A stretch of 64,000 nucleotides of DNA from Maylandia zebra (taxonomy: Eukaryota; Chordata; Actinopteri; Cichliformes; Cichlidae), in the NCBI RefSeq assembly GCF_041146795.1, contig NC_135179.1, positions 8,777,547 to 8,841,546 of the forward strand, in the 5' to 3' direction. A program made the translations under genes and the position numbers. Under the pieces are notes generated by a model, which ran no database searches, had not been told where the DNA came from, and was given only the letters and a program-made list of their open reading frames with translations. Positions 9,316 to 19,676 of the stretch are shown piece by piece; the first letter of the stretch is position 1; each line of letters opens with the position of its first letter.

Positions 9316-12300
9316 ATAATCTTGATCTTCCCCCTTTTGACATGAAACTGGTGGAACATTCTCTCAATGTCGCACATGATTGCAACAGAACCTTTTCGAA
9401 AGCGACAAAGGACACCCACCAATGTGTTCGTTAAATCTGGACCAGTGAGTAGATGGTCGTTGAGAGATGTTTCTTGGAATTTGGCAGAGCAGTCAAATAC
9501 CACACGTATTTTCCCTGGTTTCTGTGGATGATAAACCCCATGATGTGGAATATACCAAGCCAATTTCTCATCATTTTCTTCATCAGGGACCTTCTCTGCA
9601 TCACCACATGAAATGATGTCATTCATGAAGCTTACGTAGTCTCTGTAGTACTGTTGGTCTTTCTTTAGTCTCCTTTCCAGGCACTTCAAGCGATGTATGG
9701 CACATATCTTGTTGTTGGGTAATTTAGGCCTGTCTTCTTTGAATGGCAGTGGCATTTCAAAGTGACCTGTATCATTTTGCACAATGTTTTTTCTCAACTT
9801 TGTCAGGAACTTGAGATCATCTTGAGACACAATATCATCTCCAGTTCTTTCTGAGAAGTCTGATTCCAAGACCCTTATGATGTCTGAAGGAGTTACTTCC
9901 TTCACTTTGGTTTGGCTCACATAATGCACTACCCTTTTGAGGTTGACAGAAGACTCAACATCTGGTATTACTTGTCTCACTACTATGCGATGACTGATTC
10001 CGATTGCGTCCCCATAATCAACACAGGGGTTTCCATTACCAACAATACTCCATCCAAGGTCTGTACGTTGTGCATAAGGCTCGTTCTCTTTGCCAGACAC
10101 AACTTCTCTCGGAAGCAGGGCTTGTGAACAGTCATATCCGATAAGCAGACCCACGTCACAGTCCTGCAGAGGTGCAATTTCTGACTGTAAGTGTACTAGA
10201 TGGGGCCACGCTTCTGCAGTTTCATTGGTTGGGATGTGAGTTCTGTTAGCTGGGATGAAATCACGCGTGTACACTGGTGGTAAGGAGATTCTCTTGTTGG
10301 AGTAAAAGCCACGGACTTGTAGGTTACTTACTCTTAGAGAACTCACCACTGTAGTTCTTGACGTCATGGTAGAAAGCTTAAGCTTGACTTGCTCTCCATT
10401 TGTCTGTAAGGTTTCTGCTGCTTCACTCAACACAAATGTTGTGTCACTCTGCGAGTCCAATAAAGCATACACAAGGACTTCTTGTGCTGGTTGTGTTGTG
10501 CAGGAAAGCCACACTGGAACTATTGCAGCTGTTTGCATTTTAGCTCCATGAAGCATTACTGTATTTGAAGTAGCAGTTCTGGTCATTTCGTAATCCTGTG
10601 CTAGTTGTACTTCTTCATGAACCTCACTCGAAGTTTCATGATTCCGATTTTGCTTGGCCTGTGGTGGTTTTTGCTTCTCTTTGGTTCGTTCTTCGTGCAA
10701 ACAAGTAGGATGACGCTTCTGGCACTTGTCACAAACACTCCTACTGATGCAACTCTTTGAGTGATGACCATACTTCAGACAACCAAAGCACAACTTTTCC
10801 ATTTGAATGAATTTAATTCTATCATTAACTGCTTTCTCCCCGAACTTCCTGCATTGGTGCAATGTATGCCCAGTCCTTTTGCAGAAAAGACATGTATCAG
10901 CATATTTTTCACTGGAACTTGTGATGAGTGTCTTTGCTGCAAAGTTGAAATGTCTTGAGGATTTGGTTTTTTCAGCTTCATCTTGTTTCAGTGCCTGCAG
11001 CGATGTGAGAGGGTTGCAAGCAATTTTCACCTCTCTTGTCAAGAACTTCACAAATTGGCTGAAGGAGGGAAATTGATTAGTCGCTTCTTCTATTTCAATA
11101 ACTTGTCTATTCCATCTTGCTGTTAGCCAATCTGGTAATTTTGACAAAATTTTTCTGTTTTCATTACAGTCATTCAAGATTTCCAGTGCCTTAATATGGA
11201 CCATGGCGGCTTCACAACTACGGAGAAAGTCAGAAAACTCTCTGAGTTCAAAGCTGTCCTTGGAGCCTATCTTGGGCCATGTCTGAAGCTTATCTCTATA
11301 TGCCTTTGCAATCGTGAATGGGTTTCCGTATCTTTCCTCCAAAATCTCAACTGCGGCAGCATAGGCTGATTCAGTTCCAAGAAGGAAATAGCCATCGATT
11401 GCTTTCTTAGCTTGTCCACTTACATACCGGCGAAGGTAGTAGATTTTCTCCTTATCTTGAATGCTCTTCTGGTCAATCAGCGTTTCAAAGGAGATTTTCC
11501 AATCACTGTATTTCAATGGATCCCCACTGAATACTGTAGGTTCAGGAATTGGAATTCGGTTGGCACTTAAAGCTCCTGCCAGCACTTTGACAAGTTCTGC
11601 AGTACTGTCATTTGAAGAAGTGGTCACAACTTGTGGTGCAGGAGGCATACACTGGGGCAAAGAGCCTGTGGAAGCACAAAGTTTATTATCCACTACAACC
11701 TCAGGTTGCAGTACGTCCTTTTGCTCTTCCTCTTTGTCATTCTCTTGATTGTACACCAGCATTCTCGCCCTTGCTGCACTGAGATCCTTCATTGCCTCCA
11801 GATGCTGTAATTTTCTCCGCTTTTCCTCCAGAGTCCTTTGTAGAGCTATGTGCTCTTCCTCTAGTTGAGCCTTAATTTTAGCTTCTTCTTCCTCTCTCTG
11901 CATTCTTCGTTTTACCTCTTCTGCCTCTCTTTCTAACCGACGTTTTACTGCTGCTGCCTCCTGCTCAGCTATCTTTTTCTTAGCTTCGGCTTCTAGACGC
12001 TCGATCTCTAACTGTTCTTTTTCTTGTTCTTGTAACACTTTAAGAACAGCCTGACTTGCAGCAACATCAGCAGCAGCATCTTGTCGCCTTGCAGAAGACC
12101 TGCTTGAAAGTACTGAGGTGCCTTTCAAAATGGAAGCAACAGAACCTGAATTGCAGGTGCTTGAATTAAAGAGAGAGCCTGCTTCTGGCCAGTCTTGCTC
12201 CTCCTTTTCTGGAGACCTTCCATGCAACCTACTTGAGGCTCTGGATGCAACAAATGTAGAAATCTCTACACACCGATCCACTCTACGACGCGTGACCTGG

Positions 12301-12674
12301 TCTGGAGCAGAGATCTTTCGTAGCTCTTCATAGACACGCTGGACATCTGCAGAAAGACCTGTGACATCACTTATAATGTCATTAAGCAAGTCCTCAGATA
12401 AGGTCTCTGCTGTCTGTGATAAGGATTGTCTTGCAGATTTAACTTGTGTTTTCCATTTGTCATATATATAGTTAAACCTTTGCTGGAGTGCTTTAATTTT
12501 CTCATCTTGCATTTCTTTGCCTTTCTCTGTTAGAGTTCTGATTCTTTCACTTCGTCTTGGCTGCTGCGCTTCCTCTTGCTGAGCTTCAGCACCATGCACT
12601 TGACCTTCTTCAGACTGATCTTGAAAGTCTGCACGGTCACTAAACTGAACTGTAGGCTCGCTTGGTTCTGACAT
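9312..12674 (-). CDS. BEL/Pao gag, protease and N-terminal RT
   Basis: I chose the Met at 12674 (MSEPSEPTVQF); the open frame extends upstream to 12731 only with LTR-leader sequence. In order there is a charged, coiled-coil-rich N-terminal region with a long Glu/Lys/Arg stretch, then a capsid-like block typical of these gags (FSGDPLKYSDWKISFETLI ... LEERYGNP). CCHC zinc knuckles follow (CLFCKRTGHTLHQC, CFGCLKYGHHSKSC), then an aspartic protease-like region with YALLDSQSDTTFV. Last comes the start of reverse transcriptase (GKIRVVFDCSAK, and CDIERMFHQF with the first catalytic Asp). It then runs out of frame at about 9330-9338 and stops at 9312. In the family these parts form one Gag-Pol polyprotein, so the break is most likely a disabling 1-base change rather than programmed frameshifting. 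Confidence 0.95.
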   Translation of the reverse strand: MSEPSEPTVQFSDRADFQDQSEEGQVHGAEAQQEEAQQPRRSERIRTLTEKGKEMQDEKIKALQQRFNYIYDKWKTQVKSARQSLSQTAETLSEDLLNDIISDVTGLSADVQRVYEELRKISAPDQVTRRRVDRCVEISTFVASRASSRLHGRSPEKEEQDWPEAGSLFNSSTCNSGSVASILKGTSVLSSRSSARRQDAAADVAASQAVLKVLQEQEKEQLEIERLEAEAKKKIAEQEAAAVKRRLEREAEEVKRRMQREEEEAKIKAQLEEEHIALQRTLEEKRRKLQHLEAMKDLSAARARMLVYNQENDKEEEQKDVLQPEVVVDNKLCASTGSLPQCMPPAPQVVTTSSNDSTAELVKVLAGALSANRIPIPEPTVFSGDPLKYSDWKISFETLIDQKSIQDKEKIYYLRRYVSGQAKKAIDGYFLLGTESAYAAAVEILEERYGNPFTIAKAYRDKLQTWPKIGSKDSFELREFSDFLRSCEAAMVHIKALEILNDCNENRKILSKLPDWLTARWNRQVIEIEEATNQFPSFSQFVKFLTREVKIACNPLTSLQALKQDEAEKTKSSRHFNFAAKTLITSSSEKYADTCLFCKRTGHTLHQCRKFGEKAVNDRIKFIQMEKLCFGCLKYGHHSKSCISRSVCDKCQKRHPTCLHEERTKEKQKPPQAKQNRNHETSSEVHEEVQLAQDYEMTRTATSNTVMLHGAKMQTAAIVPVWLSCTTQPAQEVLVYALLDSQSDTTFVLSEAAETLQTNGEQVKLKLSTMTSRTTVVSSLRVSNLQVRGFYSNKRISLPPVYTRDFIPANRTHIPTNETAEAWPHLVHLQSEIAPLQDCDVGLLIGYDCSQALLPREVVSGKENEPYAQRTDLGWSIVGNGNPCVDYGDAIGISHRIVVRQVIPDVESSVNLKRVVHYVSQTKVKEVTPSDIIRVLESDFSERTGDDIVSQDDLKFLTKLRKNIVQNDTGHFEMPLPFKEDRPKLPNNKICAIHRLKCLERRLKKDQQYYRDYVSFMNDIISCGDAEKVPDEENDEKLAWYIPHHGVYHPQKPGKIRVVFDCSAKFQETSLNDHLLTGPDLTNTLVGVLCRFRKGSVAIMCDIERMFHQFHVKRGKIKII

Positions 12675-12731
12675 TTTACAGCACTTCTTAATCAACCCAC
12701 TTAGAAATAAGAAATGTAGATGGTTAACCAA

Positions 12732-13214
12732 GCCTCAATGTTTAACACTTACTCATATGTAAATGGCACAAAAATAACACAGTTCAAATGGAAGTGTTAT
12801 CTTACAAAAATACACCTGATAATAAACTTCAAAACAGTTCAAGAATTTACATCCAAAACCTTCACTTATTGCTTCCCAAATGCACTTTTATCTTAAAATC
12901 TTCAAAAGTTTTAGCTTACACCAAAACAAGATGTACTATACACCACAGTAGTTATCAATCACAGTATTCTTCAGAAATGTTTGCAAAGGTCCCTTCTTAG
13001 GCCACTTAACTTAAACACCTTTCCTTAAAACACTGCCCTTTAATACTTGTGCATGTGTCATATCACCATATGCATATAGTACTTTCAGCTTATCTGCCAG
13101 TTCTTGTCAGCTCCGCTGCGCTGTAGACATGTAGGAACAAGCCCGCTGATGCTTTGAAGTTGCCGCATCGTCAATTAGTGGCCGCTTGCGTCGACGAACA
13201 GTCCGAGTTTTCAC
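12732..13214 (-). other. BEL 5' leader
   Basis: This is untranslated sequence between the 5' LTR and gag. No open frame of note and no recognisable splice or primer-binding signal was seen. Confidence 0.6.
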
Positions 13215-13721
13215 TATAATTCCCTCGAAGCACAGGCAGACGCAAGTGGTTTTCTGTCACTGGTTTATTTGAAGACTTCTCTCCAAAGCCACCGTGAAAA
13301 CTATACAGCATTAACAAAATAAAACTCAGCATAAGACACAGCAGTAAAAACACTGTACAACAAACACGATAGATAAATAAATAAATAAATACCTCGTTGG
13401 CTGCATGCTGCAAAAAGGGAATTAGCCGCCGTTCTTCTGAGGTTTCCTTTAACCGTGTGTAGTCAAAGTCCACTTAACATGTCTTTCAATAAAAACCATC
13501 CTTTCTGCGCGCTTACAGGTGTTTTTCTTCGTTCTACCCAAAGAGGAAACTAGCGCAACTTGTAAGCGAACTTGACTTTCAAAATAAAAGCACCAAAACG
13601 TTGACTACAAAAAACAAACAAAGTACTGTACAGCTTAAATAATTTACAATCATGACATGGATCTTGACGAGATAAAGAAATAATCCAAATTATATACAAT
13701 GTCATCATGCCAACAGTTACA
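13215..13721 (-). repeat. 5' LTR of the BEL element
   Basis: This is the uninterrupted 507-bp copy of the LTR. It should supply the promoter for the minus-strand element. A TATATAA-like stretch sits near its 5' edge (minus strand, about 13690-13697), and AATAAA (minus strand, 13264-13269) lies near its 3' edge. I saw no primer-binding site starting TGG just inside the LTR. Confidence 0.93.
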
Positions 13722-14547
13722 ACTAACCTCGTATTGTGGATGGATTATCTCAGTTGTTCTCCTGGCTGAAGTTTGGTCCTTTTACAGCATCCTGCCGTGC
13801 GATTACATTTGTTCCTGACCACCGAGAACACTCACGGTAACTTTTATCGAGTGGGAAAAAAGTTAGCTTGTTTATATTATGCTAACATAGCTGTGTCGCT
13901 AGCGATCACGTAGCACATCATTATATACCAGCTAGCCCAACTTCAGTAACCCTACAAACGGCACTGCTGTTTAGTTTTCTGTCTTCGTTTATGCTGGAAG
14001 TGATAAGAGTTGTACGTTTTAATTTGTTACCAAAACCCCGCAGTCAGGATATGCTATATTGTATTTAGATAGAAGCTAGCGACCTAACTCCCTGCTAACT
14101 TCTAATTCTGTTAAATGTCATAAATTCTGTTTTCATGGATGCCTGGATGTTAAACTCAATTGTTACACCTGGTAGAGCAGAACGCTGATCATTTTATTAA
14201 AGATGAAAGACTTTAGACAGTTTTTCAACTCTCAGTAATGCCATAGTGATCGTTTGATATATGGACCTGCAGCGGAGTTTAGACCCAGACACGGCTAGTG
14301 ACGTCAGACTGAACAACCGGATTTACTTTCTGGCTCTTGTCTCTGCAAAATGTCGAGCAAAAGCAACGAGTTTTTTTTTTTTTTAAATGGACTAACAATT
14401 AGGTGGAGTTGTTGCTGCAAGTAATACAAAAGTACAAAGTTGGAAAAGCGATTGAGAATTGAAAGAAAAGCTATCTGGACCATGTACAAACTGATATTAA
14501 TCTTTAACGGTGCTGTCTCAATTTGTCACATGATTGCATCACTTGAC

Positions 14548-15096
14548 TAGGCTATGTTCACATGTATGGGTATTTTTGAAAACGTAGATTTTTCTATGCG
14601 TTTGTACCTTTGGTCCACACGTAAATGGCGTTTCCGGCCACTGAAAACGGAGTTTTAAAAATTCCTGCCTGGGTGGAGATTTTCAAGAACTCAGTTTTTG
14701 CGTTTACTATGGACAAGAAAAACGGAGAAAACGCAGGGTCATAGGTGCGCCAAGTTATTGTTTCGGTGAAATCAATTTCTACAATGGCGGACTTAGACAA
14801 AATACTGTTAATTTTACTCTCTGTAGTGTTTAAATGCTTACATACACAGACAGTAACTGTCCCTCCACGCATAGGACTCAGGTCTGCTTCTTTGCGCCAT
14901 CTTTGTTTACTCGTTCCCGCCCAGGCGTCTAGACATCTGATTGGCCAACATTTCTACACGGTTAGGAATATAGCGCCACCTGTTGCTTTGGCATGCTCCT
15001 TTCAGCATTTTCCTTCGTTTTTGTTGTGGATGGGATTTTTAAAAAAAACGAAAAATCTGTTTTCAGAAATACCCGTGTACATGTGGACGTAGTCTA
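14548..15096. mobile_element. Non-autonomous DNA transposon with GGGTATTT(T/C)TGAAAACG inverted ends
   Basis: The left end TAGGCTATGTTCACATGTA...GGGTATTTTTGAAAACG is matched by the reverse complement of the right end, TAGACTACGTCCACATGTACACGGGTATTTCTGAAAACAG. Related partial copies occur at 5452-5812 and 63415-63770. I could not make out a convincing target duplication. The following 15097-15270 is also rich in AAAACG motifs and may belong to a longer version of the same family. No transposase is present. Confidence 0.75.
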
Positions 15097-15444
15097 CAAT
15101 GTATCATTGTTCTCAAAAAGGCTCCAGTTCGCTTTCCACAATGCTACTCGAAAACGTCGTTTTTCAAATGTATACGCTTTGGAGAGCGTTTTCAAAACGC
15201 TGCGCTTTCCTTGACCGAAAACACCGTCTCAGTGTGGACAGAAGGCCAAAACGGAGAGAAAAAGTGATGAGTCATGATAGCATTACAGGCTGTTCATTTT
15301 TAAGTGTGGTAATTAGAAATATTGCAAAATAAAATATCCACAAGAAAAGGCTTTTTAGTATATGCTGAATTATCAGTTTCAAAGCTACTCTACCAGAGTT
15401 TCACTAAAAAAACTAGAAAAATTAGCATTTCCTGCGAAAATGCA
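15097..15444. other. AAAACG-rich tail and non-genic spacer
   Basis: 15125-15270 (AACGTCGTTTTTCAAATG, GAGAGCGTTTTCAAAACGC, then GTGTGGACAGAAGGCC) resembles the ends of the preceding repeat family. The rest is AT-rich with nothing recognisable. Confidence 0.45.
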
Positions 15445-15479
15445 GTGTGGATGCTTTAAAGCTGAAGCTGTATGCAAAA

Positions 15480-16110
15480 ACTAGCTGAAAAGGCTGAAAA
15501 GTTGCAGAAATTGTAAAAACTTTGCAGAAGCAAAGGAACTTTGCTAAAATGGAATAACTTAGCAGAACTGCAATATCTTAGAGGAAACATAATACTTGGC
15601 AGAAATACAATAGCATACCAGAACTTAGCAGAAATATTGTAACTTACCAGAAACATGATAACTTCTCAAAAATACAAGAATTTAGGAGAAATAATATAAG
15701 ATAACAGAAAGAATGTATTTAGCCAAAAATACTTAAGCATTACAGAAACACTATGATTTAGAAAAATAGTACAACAGAGCAGAAATACTGTGATTTACCA
15801 GAGACACTGTGTTGAACTATGAATATTGTAATTTTAAATCAATACTATGTTTCAGCACAAATACTATAATTTGACAGAAATACTATAATTTGGCAGAAAT
15901 ACCATGTTTCAGCACAAATACTCTGGTTTAGCACAAATATTATAACATAGCAGAAATACAATTATATAGCAGAAATGCTATATTTAGAAAGAAAAATATA
16001 ATATAGTAGAAATAGTATGATTTAGCAGAAATACTACAATATAGCATAATAACAATGATTTAGAACAAATACTATGATTGAACAGAATAGTAATAACTTA
16101 AGTGAAAATA
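15480..16110. repeat. Degenerate roughly 20-bp tandem repeat (AGCAGAAATACTATGATTT-like)
   Basis: Variants of (A/T)AGCAGAAATACTATAATTT recur across about 600 bp with changing spacers, for example at 15600-15660, 15780-15800, 15875-15970 and 16015-16070. Copies are diverged, so it is an old minisatellite-like block. Confidence 0.8.
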
Positions 16111-16372
16111 CTGGAAAATGTAAGATGACAAGCTGAAAAAAAAACGGAACATGGTTAAGTTCCCTCAAAACTAATTGTTATTCACCTGTGAAAAAAAAAT
16201 AAAGAAATAAAAATAAATTTAAAAAACAAGAAGGAACAGCCAACAGATACACACAAAATCAAATATGTATACACAAATGCACAGAGAGAGAGACACACAC
16301 AGAGGGTCTATGCCAGTCAACCAGTCTGAATATATTATATTTTTTCCAACAATGAGATGCTGCCCTAAAGAG

Positions 16373-16374
<2 letters not shown>

Positions 16375-16450
<76 letters not shown>
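16375..16450. repeat. (CT)n(CA)n compound microsatellite
   Basis: Continuous TC repeats at 16375-16422 are followed by CA repeats to about 16450. Confidence 0.98.
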
Positions 16451-16452
<2 letters not shown>

Positions 16453-16514
16453 GATCCAATTCAGTCAACCAGTTGAATTTGAATCTTACAATGAGATCAT
16501 CCCATAAAAAGGCT

Positions 16515-16530
16515 TTCTCTCTCTCTCTGT

Positions 16531-16586
<56 letters not shown>
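16515..16586. repeat. (CT)n(CA)n compound microsatellite
   Basis: A short CT run at 16515-16532 is followed by CA repeats to 16586. It is the same arrangement as the tract 140 bp upstream, including the flanking AAAGAGGGT / AAAAAGGCT-type lead-in, which suggests local duplication. Confidence 0.97.
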
Positions 16587-16588
<2 letters not shown>

Positions 16589-18013
16589 GAGAGAGAAGCA
16601 AGTTTCATGCTCAGTCAAGCAGCCTGGGAGCTGCTCAATTTGAATCCACCAATCAGAGAGCCTGTGCACTTTTTCCCGCCAAAACAGGTGCACGCAGCAC
16701 AAAGAGACACAGGATTATTGCAGTCTATTTCTCGTAATGACGACTCCCCTCAAACAAATGACCATAATTTCCTAACCGTAGGGGCTAGAACGGTCATTCT
16801 TACACCGTTTTGTTCAGAAGAGATGGGGGAATCTTAAAGTGTTGACAATTTATCATTAAAATATGAATTATTAAAGATATTTGACTTCTAATGCACCATA
16901 ACTGAGTAGAGCAAAGCAAAAACTGCCTTGACTTGCCCTCAAACAACGCTTTCTAACTCTAAATCTATTTGGAGTATCGATATCATTCTTTCACCGTAAG
17001 AGACAGCAGGCTTTGGTGAACAATCATGGAAATTTTCAGGTCTCTGTGGAAATCTATTAAAAAGATATGACGAGAGAAAAAAGTGGTTCATTTCCAGAGT
17101 TTGAAATCTGAAGAAATCTGAGCGAAGGACAAATTTCCTACTCTCAAACAAGTCTAACTCATTTCAGAACGGCAATAGGTGAGAAAAAAATTCTTGAATT
17201 GTGAGCGTCAGGAGTGTCTGAAGATATACTGGGACAAGCCTTATGTCTTAACTTTGCTTCGTTAAGGAGATATGACGATTGGAATATGCCTCTCATTACA
17301 GAAATCAAGCGGTGATTTTGAACAAGCTCTCCATTGACTTTCTATGGAGAGTTTTGCGACTTTGTGTTGGTCTGAGGAGATTTGCCAAAATTCTATAAAT
17401 CCCACAACAATGATAGTGACATTTTCGGAAAGCCAGCAAAAATACCTACGTTTTGATGTATAATTTGTGGAAGTTGAGTGAAAATTGAGCAAGTAGCAAG
17501 AAGTTGTTCGGACATGAAGAGAAGACTGCAAAACCTTCAGTGGCACACTGGAAGCCAAGTGCATAGCAACCATTTTTGTGAAAAATCACAATTTTGCAAC
17601 TGAAAACTTTAAGAGGCATAAAAGTAAAACGGTAAAAGATTTGAAAAAGCTGATTTATACCTGAATAGCCCAATAATTTGAGAACATTTTAAAGTTTGAA
17701 TGCTTGTTCTACGTGAAAATATGAGGAAGTAGTTAAGTTTCGAAAACAAGCAAATTTTAGCAGAATTGCAGAAGTTTCCCATTCATTTCAATGGGACAAA
17801 TTAAGCTTAATATTTTAAAAAGTATAATAGTGAAAAATACCAAAAGACATAGCACACATTAGCAGAAATAGCAGAATAGTTTAAAATTTGAACGGTGAAA
17901 ATCGACTGAAAATTGTGGAAGTAGTTAAGTGCCAAAAAGTGTACGGAAGTCCCAAGAGGAACTCAATAGTGTGGATGCTTAAAGCATCCACACAATGAAA
18001 CAAAGGATAAGTT

Positions 18014-18300
18014 TTAACCCTTTCATGCATGAATTATGACAACCTCAATTGGGATTTTTTTGCTTAAGTATTTTTATTAAGCTTTGGGCATGAAAAAAAC
18101 TTTTTTGAACCTTTTAAACATCTACCTTTCAAAGAGTTTTTTTTGCATGTCCACTTGCCTCAGAATTTGAAATTGTTATTAAATTTGTAAGGTGTCCTTG
18201 AGTGTTTTCAAAGGTGCCTATAAAAATCTGTATTAGTGATGAATGTTTGCATTTTTTCAAAATACACATCTTTTATGAATGATGTGTACAGATACACCCT
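18014..18300 (+). repeat. Repeat end TTAA-CCCTTTCATGCATGAATTA (piggyBac-like terminus)
   Basis: TTAA followed by CCCTTTCATGCATGAATTATG opens a stretch of about 150 bp that matches, in reverse complement, 22977-23124 inside an aftiphilin intron. TTAA plus a CCC(T/A)TT start fits piggyBac target sites and termini. Only one end is visible, so the family call is an inference. Confidence 0.5.
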
Positions 18301-19559
18301 TAGTTAGGGGAAAAATGATGTGAAAATCATCAGTGGAACCGCTGTGTAATAATATTCAGATCATACACAGATCAGATGTAACATTACTGCAGTTACATGT
18401 GTTAGCACATGCTGCACCCAACAATGGGAGGCAGAGGCAAGTTAAATAAACAAGAGCTAAGCCTTTAATGCAAAAGCCTTTAATCCAAAAAGAACTAATG
18501 TTACACTAAGTCCAGTAGGCAAAACAAATAGAAACTCCCACTCAAAAACAAGCGAGAAGGAACTCAGGGAAGAAGAGGTGGGGAAACAGATGAGCTTACT
18601 TGGGGAGAAGCAAGACACTTCCACACATGACAGATTGAAGAGAGTTGGAATCAAATAGAGGTAATACTCACGATGGCAGACTAACTGCAAAGAGGAAAAG
18701 AAATACTGAAACATGAAGGCAAAGGGAGGGGGAAATGGAGAAACGAGATAAACAGGAAGGCACAACAAAACAAACAGGAAGAAAAGACCGTAACAACATC
18801 CAACTAAAAATCTCAAACCAATCACTTAAAGAAAATCCTGAAACTATGTGGCCTGTAAAGCCTGACACTTTCTTTTATTCTGCCATACAAACAGCTATGC
18901 TGAAGCAGAAAAGGTCAGCCCAGTCTTCACATAGTTCGACCCAGTTTTATTTTTTATTTTCTGATATTTTATGTGTTTGCTTTGAATGTTTGCACAGTAA
19001 AAAAGAATAATTATAGACAGTGATAAAGCACACATTTCCATAAATGATCTAAGCCTTTGTACTGTAGGATATGAGATAAGGGCAACTCCTATGGACAGAT
19101 AACCTGATACAGGTGAAAAAACATGATAAACACCAGGAAGAATATATTTCCCACAGTTGCAAACCTGAGGATGCTAACTTAGATCCATGAAACATAGTTT
19201 GTTCATTCGTTTGTTTACAGTGACAGTAACAAAGTGGAGGTTAAAAAAAGGCAATTTAGGAATAAATTTCCTCCAGTAGGAGGCGATATTCTTCAACGAA
19301 GATCGTCTATTTGAAGAGGCATCCCTTTCCCCATCTGTGACGCTGACCTTGAGTTACTCCCTTCACTGTGGATGGAGTAGAGTGTGACATCTTAGTACTT
19401 TTAGCATCCCAGGTGACGCCTACGGAGACCGCGAGAGGATGGAGAAGGGCTGCACCGTTGACAGACAGGCGAAGTGAACGAGAGGTGATAAATAAAGAGC
19501 TGGGATTGCTCGTTAAACGGCCTGTCACTGTCTGGCTGATTCTGACGGACAGCTAGCAT
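18301..19559. other. Non-genic stretch upstream of aftiphilin
   Basis: Roughly 18430-18870 is an A- and purine-rich repeat-like segment of the same flavour as 27480-27930 (AACAGGAAG, CACAACAAAACAAACAGG runs), possibly transposon UTR sequence. The remainder shows no gene. CpG density rises after about 19360, next to the likely aftiphilin promoter. Confidence 0.4.
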
Positions 19560-19676
19560 CAGACAGCGGCTACATGAGCTAGCCGCTGGCCATGTCAGCT
19601 AATCAGCTTCTGTGTCGGTAACAGGACAGCGGAATGCCGTTTGGGAACTACCTTATTTTAACCCCATTATTTATTG
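19560..19676 (+). other. Putative aftiphilin 5' untranslated exon
   Basis: A moderately CpG-rich stretch ends in TTATTG|GTGAGTAAG, a strong splice donor at 19677. It lies 1.3 kb upstream of the acceptor TTCTTCTACCAG|GTGC (exon from 20955) that opens the ATG-bearing exon. The transcription start is unknown and the exon's left border is a guess. Confidence 0.3.

Larger units (their letters stand above)
4537..13721 (-). mobile_element. BEL/Pao LTR retrotransposon, nearly intact
   Basis: The order on the minus strand is 5' LTR (13215-13721), leader (12675-13214), gag-protease-start of RT (9312-12674), rest of RT-RNase H-integrase (6544 to about 9330), a short 3' tail with a purine tract, and 3' LTR (4537-6410). 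A 5-bp target duplication ACTAA flanks the element at 4532-4536 and 13722-13726. After removal of the hAT insertion the LTRs are about 505 and 507 bp and differ by only one substitution and one 2-bp indel that I could see, so the insertion is recent. One frameshift interrupts RT. No envelope-like frame is seen. Protein motifs and gene order are those of BEL/Pao elements. Confidence 0.95.
4281..14322. mobile_element. Outer element with inverted ends and TTA target duplication, split by the BEL insertion
   Basis: The left end ATCCGGTTGTTCAGT at 4281 is matched in reverse complement at 14308-14322 (ACTGAACAACCGGAT). Weaker similarity runs further in, for example CTGGGTCTAAA. TTA flanks both ends (4278-4280 and 14323-14325). 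Without the BEL element the host unit is only about 0.85 kb (4281-4536 plus 13727-14322) and no transposase is seen. A 3-bp TTA duplication fits PIF/Harbinger-type non-autonomous elements, but the family assignment is an inference from target-site size and sequence. No coding sequence is visible in the 13727-14322 part. Confidence 0.6.
15445..17993. mobile_element. 2.5-kb unclassified repeat element with matching termini and a terminal palindrome
   Basis: It starts GTGTGGATGCTTTAAAGC at 15445 and ends with a 25-bp palindrome GTGTGGATGCTT-A-AAGCATCCACAC at 17969-17993, so the two ends are related in inverted sense. Inside are a block of degenerate roughly 20-bp repeats (15480-16110), two CT/CA microsatellites, and a 1.3-kb AT-rich part containing CCCATTCATTTCAATGGGA. 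No long coding frame exists. It is probably a non-autonomous DNA transposon; I could not assign a superfamily or a target duplication. Confidence 0.55.

Noticed and set aside
6544..12731. Retrovirus with envelope
   Set aside because: No envelope-like frame follows integrase, and the pol and LTR features are those of BEL/Pao retrotransposons.
16219..16507. Open frames across the CT/CA tracts
   Set aside because: They are translations of dinucleotide repeats (CVCVCV, SLSLSL, THTHTH).
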